Source of the DNA: Rebecca billardiae RCC1528
Lineage: Eukaryota; Haptophyta
Length of the DNA: 64,000 nt
Assembly: GCA_965240325.2 (NCBI GenBank)
Contig: OZ251235.1
Location: forward strand, 62,001-126,000
Direction: 5' to 3'
The notes beneath the pieces are model-generated. The model was not told the DNA's origin and searched no databases. It saw only the letters and a program-made list of their open reading frames with translations. Of this stretch, positions 59,001 through 64,000 are shown one piece after another. Both the position numbers and the translations under genes were made by a program. Each line of letters begins with the position of its first letter. Position 1 is the stretch's first letter.

Positions 59001-61009
59001 CAGGAGGTAGCCGAGCATGCGCGGCGCGAGCTCGGCCTCCGCGTGCCGCGCCGCCGCGCCGCGCCACGCCGCGCCCAGCCCCGGCTCCGCCGCCGTCGCG
59101 ACCAGCGCGCCGAGCATCAGCAAGACACCCGCGGCCGACGCGGCGCGCGTCGCGCGGTGCTGCTGCACGTGAGCGGTGCCGAGCGCGCCGTCCAGCAGCT
59201 CGCGCGTCTCGTCGAGCGAGAGCGGCGGGCTGCGCTCGGAGACGCCGCTGCTCCGCCGCAGCGTCTCGAGGTGCCACGACGACTGCCGCTCGAGCACGCC
59301 CGAGACCCGCCCGTCCTCCGAGCCATCCGCGTGCGAGCGGCGCGCGTTGCCGCCGCCGCAGACCGGGCTCGCGCCGCCGCCGCCGCAGCGCGCGAGCAAG
59401 GCGAGCGGCGAGCCGGCGAGCGGGCCGCCGCCGAGCCGGCGGTGTGCGCCGTGCTTGGCGCGCTTCCCGCCCACGCCGCCGACCCCGCCGCTCCCGCCGC
59501 CGCCCACGCCGCGCGAGAGCACCCGCCGCCCCCGCCGCGCCTCCCTCTGCGCGCGCGCCACGTCGTGCAGCGTGTCGCGCACGAGCTCGAGCACGAGCGA
59601 GGGGTCGAGCGCGTGCTCCGCGCGCATCAGCAGCCGGTGCTGCACGCCGCCGACGCGCACGACGGCGGCGCGCGCCGCGCCGCGCGAGACGAAGACCGAG
59701 CTCGAGCCGGGCAGCGCCATCACCAGCGCCGCCACCTGGTACGCCTTCACCAGCCCGTTGAGATGCTCGCTCACGTCGTCGGCCGCGCCCAGCCGCGCGT
59801 ACTCGCCGCTCAGGTACTCGGCGGTGGAGACGCCGCAGAAGGTGGTGAAGAACCAGAGCTTCGTGTTGCGCGCGGGGAGCTCGCCCGCGCACAGCCGCTG
59901 CCACAGCCCGTTCAGCGCCGCCAGCTGCGCCCTCGCCAGGTACTCGATCAGCGACGAGTCGAGGTGCGCAGCGAACGATCTCGCCAGCTGCGCGCGCGCG
60001 CGCGCGCACGCGCGCGAGGGCAGCGGCGGTCGGTGCGGGCGCGCGCCGCGGGCCGGCGGCTCGATCGCCCGCCGTCGCAGGCGCTCGGGCTGCGCAGGCA
60101 TCCACGGCCGTGCGGGCCCCCACGCACATGCCCACGTGCGCACACACGGGGCCACGCACGGGGCCGCCCGCCCTCCCGAGGGCAGCACGCGCGCGCACAC
60201 ACACGCACACACGCACACACACACACACACGCGCGCACACACACGCACACACGCACACACGCGCACATGCACACACACACACGCGCGCGCGCACCTGCAT
60301 CGGCAGCATTGGCACCGCGTCTCGGCCGATCACGCTCATGCCCACGCGGTGCTCGAAGCACCAGTCGTACGTCGCGGTGGCGGCGGCGCGGTCCTTCTCG
60401 TTGTTGTTCGAGCTGTCCGCCGTCCAGCCGTACTGCCCCGCCGAGCGCGCCTTGAGACCGCCCATCACGGAGACGGAGTGAGTCCGGCTCACCACGAGCT
60501 CGGTGCTCTCGCGCGCAAACGACGCAAAGTCGGTCATGGCGGAGGCGAGCACCCAGCGCACCGAGCGCGGCGGCGCGGCGCGGAGCACGGCCTCGAGCAC
60601 GCTCGCCGCGCTCTCCAAACGGCGCCCGTCCACCTTGTCGTACCCGTCGAGCGCAAACTCGTGTGGCGCGACTGCGTGCGCCTCGCCGCGCGCGCCGATC
60701 CCGACCGGGATCTCCGGCTCGCCGACGAGGTCGAGCACGCGGCGCGCGAGCGTGGCGCGTTGCTCGGGCCGAGCGCTGCCGTTACACACGACCGCGGAGA
60801 GCTCGATCTCTTTCTTCTTGTGCAGCATCGCTGCGACGAGGATGCACTTGACAGCATCCGGGTCAGGGCCTGCGCAGCGCCGCGTGACGCGCGTGGTGAG
60901 CGGCAGCGGGGTGCTCGGAGCACCCGCGGCGCAGAAGGCGGTGGCACGCACCAGGGTCGTTGATGATGATGATCCGCGGCTTCAGCCGCGGCTCGAAGAG
61001 CAACGCCAT
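56067..61009 (-). CDS. Nucleoside hydrolase / six-TM / TIR-like fusion protein, copy B
   Basis: Three exons on the minus strand: 61009-60952, 60869-60295 and 59987-56067, giving 1,517 residues. An in-frame ATG at 61093 would add 28. The domain order matches copy A. The nucleoside-hydrolase-like region (to about residue 310) includes IIIINDPG + PDPDAVK, VPMLPMQ and LPARNTKLWFFTTFCGVS. Six hydrophobic segments lie at about 493-692 and the conserved LAPLLGFGSA follows. A very long low-complexity linker leads to a TIR-like region from about 1159 (DYYVVHSDADP, TVWIDALGNGAW, ALCRGVLVLAS, LHALIEVHTW). Against copy A, the second metal Asp is Ala25 and the WC of WCxxE is lost, while the Glu remains (about 1237). 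Copy B may be enzymatically weakened or inactive. It has three fewer introns. Confidence 0.72.
60190..60290. repeat. (CA)n microsatellite inside an intron of copy B
   Basis: CA/CG dinucleotides (ACACACACAC with CGCG interruptions) fill much of the 307-bp intron 59988-60294, just inside its donor site. Confidence 0.9.
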
Positions 61010-62120
61010 GGCGCCACTCCCCGCCCACGGCGCCCCCGATGTTACCTCGGTCTCGGGGCGCTCTCCAAGCGTATTTACTCTCTGGACCCCCATACTGTAT
61101 TATTGTTGTGATAGGCGTGCTTCAGGTTTTGTCTCCCACGAGACAGCTCACCATCTGACATGCAACTAGAGGAGATATGTAACAGCTGTATGTGGTTGCC
61201 AGTATGGGTAATATGCGAACCCTTTCAGTGTTCTTTTGTATCATACATTCTCAAGCACCCACGCGGCAAAGCGTCTTTTAACGGCATGATGATAAATCTA
61301 CTACTACTAGTAGTAGTACATAGAAAACTGTGCGTGTAACGGACTGATGGAAACGGCAGGCTGTATGAGTCGGAAATATGCATGTATAGGGATGTATCAT
61401 AGTGAAAAATGTGAAAACTACCGTCACACACACACGCAGACTTTTGTCCACGTGGTGTGCTGCTGCCAGGGAGTCCTCGTTGGCCAGCAGCGAGCACTGC
61501 GAATGCACCGATGCTCATTCAGTCTTTGGCTGCCCGCCAAGTTTCCGCTTATCGCCGCGCGGCGCGGAGCGGCAGAAGCAGCGTGCGGGGGCAGGCCGCG
61601 GGCCGGGCCGTCGTCAGAGCGGTGAGCTTCCAGCTTACACAGACAGTCGGGCCCAATAGCCTCGGCGGGTGTCCTCAATTGCTTCGGAGACGGGTTATGC
61701 GCGTGTGACTGCCGGCTTGCTGTGCGGAGCCACCACGAAGAAACTGATTCAGACCTGGCACGGGAGGCAGTGACTTCAGCAGCGGCACCGTGACCACCAT
61801 CGTCATCATCATCGAGCGGTCGGTTGCATGGCAACTTACCCGGCGTCCCAGCCAACGGCGACCAACCGGCACGCCATGGACTCATCGATCTCCCCGCGTG
61901 GTCAAGCGCAACTCCGCCATCCGGGCTGGGCGACTTGGGCGCCTGGGCCGCTGTTGGGCGGGCCGCGGGCGCCATTTCTCGCGCTCATTATTCCTTGCTC
62001 ACTTCTTGCCGCGCGCGCACTCAAGTTCAGGTCTTCAGGACGACTGGGCTGCGCGGTGGGCTCGCCCTGCTCCCGGCTGGCCCGGTGGCGCCCTGACGAG
62101 GCACTGTCTTCGTCACCATC
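61010..62120. other. Divergent intergenic region
   Basis: 1.1 kb between fusion gene B (minus) and the chromo-barrel gene (plus). AT-rich near 61100-61420, with a TAGTAGTAGTA run at 61301-61318, and GC-richer later. No gene is recognised. Confidence 0.5.
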
Positions 62121-64000
62121 ATGAAGCGAGCGCGCAACACGGGAGAGGAGGAGGACAGCGCCGGCGCGGTGCGCGCGCGGGCACGCGGCGCGCCACCCGC
62201 GGTCAACGCTCGATGCGCCCGCGCGCACGTGGGCTCGGCTCGTCGCACTCACACGGCACGCCCTGCGCGCGTGCGCGCCATGCATCCCTGCAGGGCCGCG
62301 GCAAGAAGTCTGCCCGCGCGGAGAGCAAGCCCGCGGCAGACGAGGCGCCCAAGGGGCCGACGACCACGCGTGGCGCCGCCAAGTCGGGTGGCGAGCGCCC
62401 CGCCGGCCGCCAGCTGCGCGTGAAGCTGACGGGAGCTCCGCCGATGCTTCGCGAGGGCGCGGGTGCCATCTCAAGTGATGAGCCGTCGGCCGAGGCGCCC
62501 GCTGCGGGGATCGCGGCGAGCGCGCCCGCCGGGCATTTCGCGCCGCGCACGCAGGTCATCCTCACCAACGGCCGCATCTCGTACGAGGCGGAGGTGCGCG
62601 CACGCTGCGCGGCAGCAGTGCGCGCGTGGAGGCGCGCCCGCACTCGCGCGCTGACACTCGCGCGATGCCGCGGCTGCGCGCGCGCGTGGGCGATCGCGCG
62701 CGCAGATCGTGCGCTACGCGGAGCGCCCCGCACCGCCCGCCGCGCCCGCGAAGAAGGGCCCCGCGGGCTCGCGGGCCGCCGCGCAGCAGCCGGCGCCGCC
62801 GCGCGCCGCCCCAGGCCCGCGCTGGGGCTACTACGTGACCTACCTGCGCTGGCCCAAGCGGCCGGAGGAGTGGGTGCCTGAGAGCGTGGTGCAGGCGTGG
62901 ACGGAGGCGGCGGGGAAGGTGCGAGCTGCGCCCCCTCCCGCGCGCGCGCGAGCGCCGCCGCCACGGCTCCGCTCCACCCGACCGCGCTCACGCACCGCGC
63001 GCGCGCACGCCGCTGATGCGCTGTGCGCCGCCCGCCGTGTGCGCGCGCCTCGATGCCTGCCCCGACCCCTCCTGCTCCGCCGCTGCCGCCGTCTCGTGCG
63101 GCGCGGCGCGACACCAGGCGGCTTCGATCCGACCGCCGCGCAAGGAGCAGTGGGATACCGCCGACGCCGCGGGCGCCTCCGCCGCCGACGAGGTGGGCAG
63201 CGCGGAGGAGGGCGGTGGCCAGGGGGCAGCGGCCAGCGGCGGCGCTGCGGAGGACGCGGCCGCTGCCGGCGGCGCGGCCGGCGGCGCGGCCGCGGCGGCG
63301 GGCGGCGCGGCCGCGGGTGGCAGCCGGATGACGGAGCGGCAGCAGCTCGCGCTGCTGCTCAAGGAGTCCGACGACTCGCGTGGCAAGGTGCGCGGTCGGG
63401 CGTCCGCAGCCGCCGCGGGCTCGTCCGCCGCCGACGCGGACGCGGACGCAGAGGCGGGCGGCGGCGGGCGCGGCGGCAGGGCTGCTGCCAAGGGCGGCGG
63501 CGCCGCCGCGGGCGCAGGCGCGGGCAGCAGCGTGCGCGCGGAGGAGGAGGAGGCGAAGGTGCTCAGCGGGATGCCGCGCGGCGCGGCGCGCTCCGAGCGC
63601 CGCGTCGCCGCGCGCGAGTCCGCGCAGCAGCAGCACATGGCGGACAAGGAGGAGGCGATGACCGCGCTCGGCGCGCTCGCTGCCGGAGCCTTCCAGCAGG
63701 CGCACGCGGCGGAGGCGGAGGAGGGCGGAGCCGCCGACGACGGCGAGGACAGAGGCGAGGAGGGGATGGACGACGACGGCGCGGACGACGACTACGACGA
63801 CGACGGCGACGGCGTGGGCGGCGATGTCGGCATGGGCGAGGAGGAGGCCGAGGAGGAGCTCGAGGGCGAAGAGGTGCGTGCGCACACGCGCTCTGTCGGC
63901 TGCGCGTGCTGAGCCCTCCGTGTCGCCCCTGCGCCATGAGTTGGTGTGCACGGCACCGCCTCTGCGCCGGCTGTGCGCGGCAGCGCGCCGCCGCGCGCTG
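62121..64000 (+). CDS. Chromo-barrel protein, MRG15/EAF3-like (partial, runs off the window)
   Basis: Exons 62121-62168, 62294-62593, 62706-62918 and 63118-63873, with all introns in phase 0; a fourth donor (GTGCGT at 63874) leads out of the window. 439 residues are visible. The chromo barrel is split by an intron: VILTNGRISYEAE joins IVRYAER, then after a Pro/Ala/Lys insert WGYYVTYLRWPKRPEEWVPE and VVQAW. This matches the YEAKxxx...YxIHYxGWNKxWDEWVPExxVL pattern of MRG15/EAF3, which reads H3K36 methylation for NuA4 and Rpd3S complexes. The following exon is Ala/Gly/Asp/Glu-rich and low-complexity. A C-terminal MRG domain would have to lie beyond the window, so MSL3-like or other chromo-barrel proteins are not excluded. 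Confidence 0.75.

Noticed and set aside
60190-60290. Regular repeats considered as a CRISPR-like array
   Set aside because: These are simple CA dinucleotides inside a spliceosomal intron with no spacers.
56493-60455. 1,320-residue plus-strand open frame opposite fusion copy B
   Set aside because: Arg/Ala-rich shadow frame. The minus strand carries the membrane segments and conserved motifs.

Overview
The window is nuclear DNA of a eukaryote. It is very GC-rich inside genes, has short spliceosomal introns, and has no operons or bacterial ribosome binding sites. I infer a microalga with a complex (secondary) plastid, most likely a haptophyte (pavlovophyte-like). Reasons: Ala/Arg-rich proteins, AT-rich simple-sequence spacers between GC-rich genes, introns that mostly start GTGCG and end GCAG, and proteins whose N-termini look like a signal peptide followed by a transit-like stretch. 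The organism is an inference and no species is claimed.

Layout, left to right. 0-5 kb: a ZIP-type metal transporter, a DNPPY-motif methyltransferase-like protein and an hnRNP Q-type RRM protein. 5-9 kb: no gene seen, with a (GGCGC)n tract and imperfect repeats. 9-16 kb: plastid-type aminopeptidase P (minus), an alpha/beta hydrolase, a putative plastid membrane protein (minus) and TMEM43. 16-18.7 kb: repeat-rich spacer with inverted repeats. 18.7-26.1 kb: a type II glycosyltransferase, a small membrane protein (minus), and a large nucleoside hydrolase / six-TM / TIR-like fusion protein (copy A). 26.9-31.1 kb: a transcription-factor-like protein with five AP2 domains and a homeodomain (minus), head to head with an F-box/OmpA-like protein. 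32.4-33.6 kb: a broken gene and a GLG1-type Cys-rich protein (both minus). 35.2-43.3 kb: an N-myristoylated WD40 protein, TMEM208 (minus), a UbiA/UBIAD1 prenyltransferase, a MYND zinc-finger protein and NudC. 44-54.7 kb: an SLC35A-type nucleotide-sugar transporter (minus), a 1,356-residue three-module membrane protein, an atypical cytochrome P450 (minus) and an MFS transporter. 55.5-61 kb: a twin-CX9C NDUFAF8-like protein (minus) and copy B of the nucleoside hydrolase/TIR-like fusion (minus). 62.1 kb to the end: a chromo-barrel (MRG15/EAF3-like) gene that runs off the window.

The genes are mostly unrelated housekeeping or membrane functions, and many lie in head-to-head pairs 130-320 bp apart. 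The strongest candidate for an undescribed system is the paralogous pair A/B, at about 21.7-26.1 kb (+) and 56.1-61.0 kb (-). Each joins a nucleoside-hydrolase-like domain, six membrane segments and a C-terminal TIR-like domain. Copy A keeps the putative metal-binding Asp pair and a WCxxEL motif; copy B has lost one Asp and the WC. Second is the AP2 + homeodomain fusion, which carries a very recent in-frame domain duplication. Exon boundaries come from reading frame, splice dinucleotides and continuity of conserved motifs; none is supported by transcripts.
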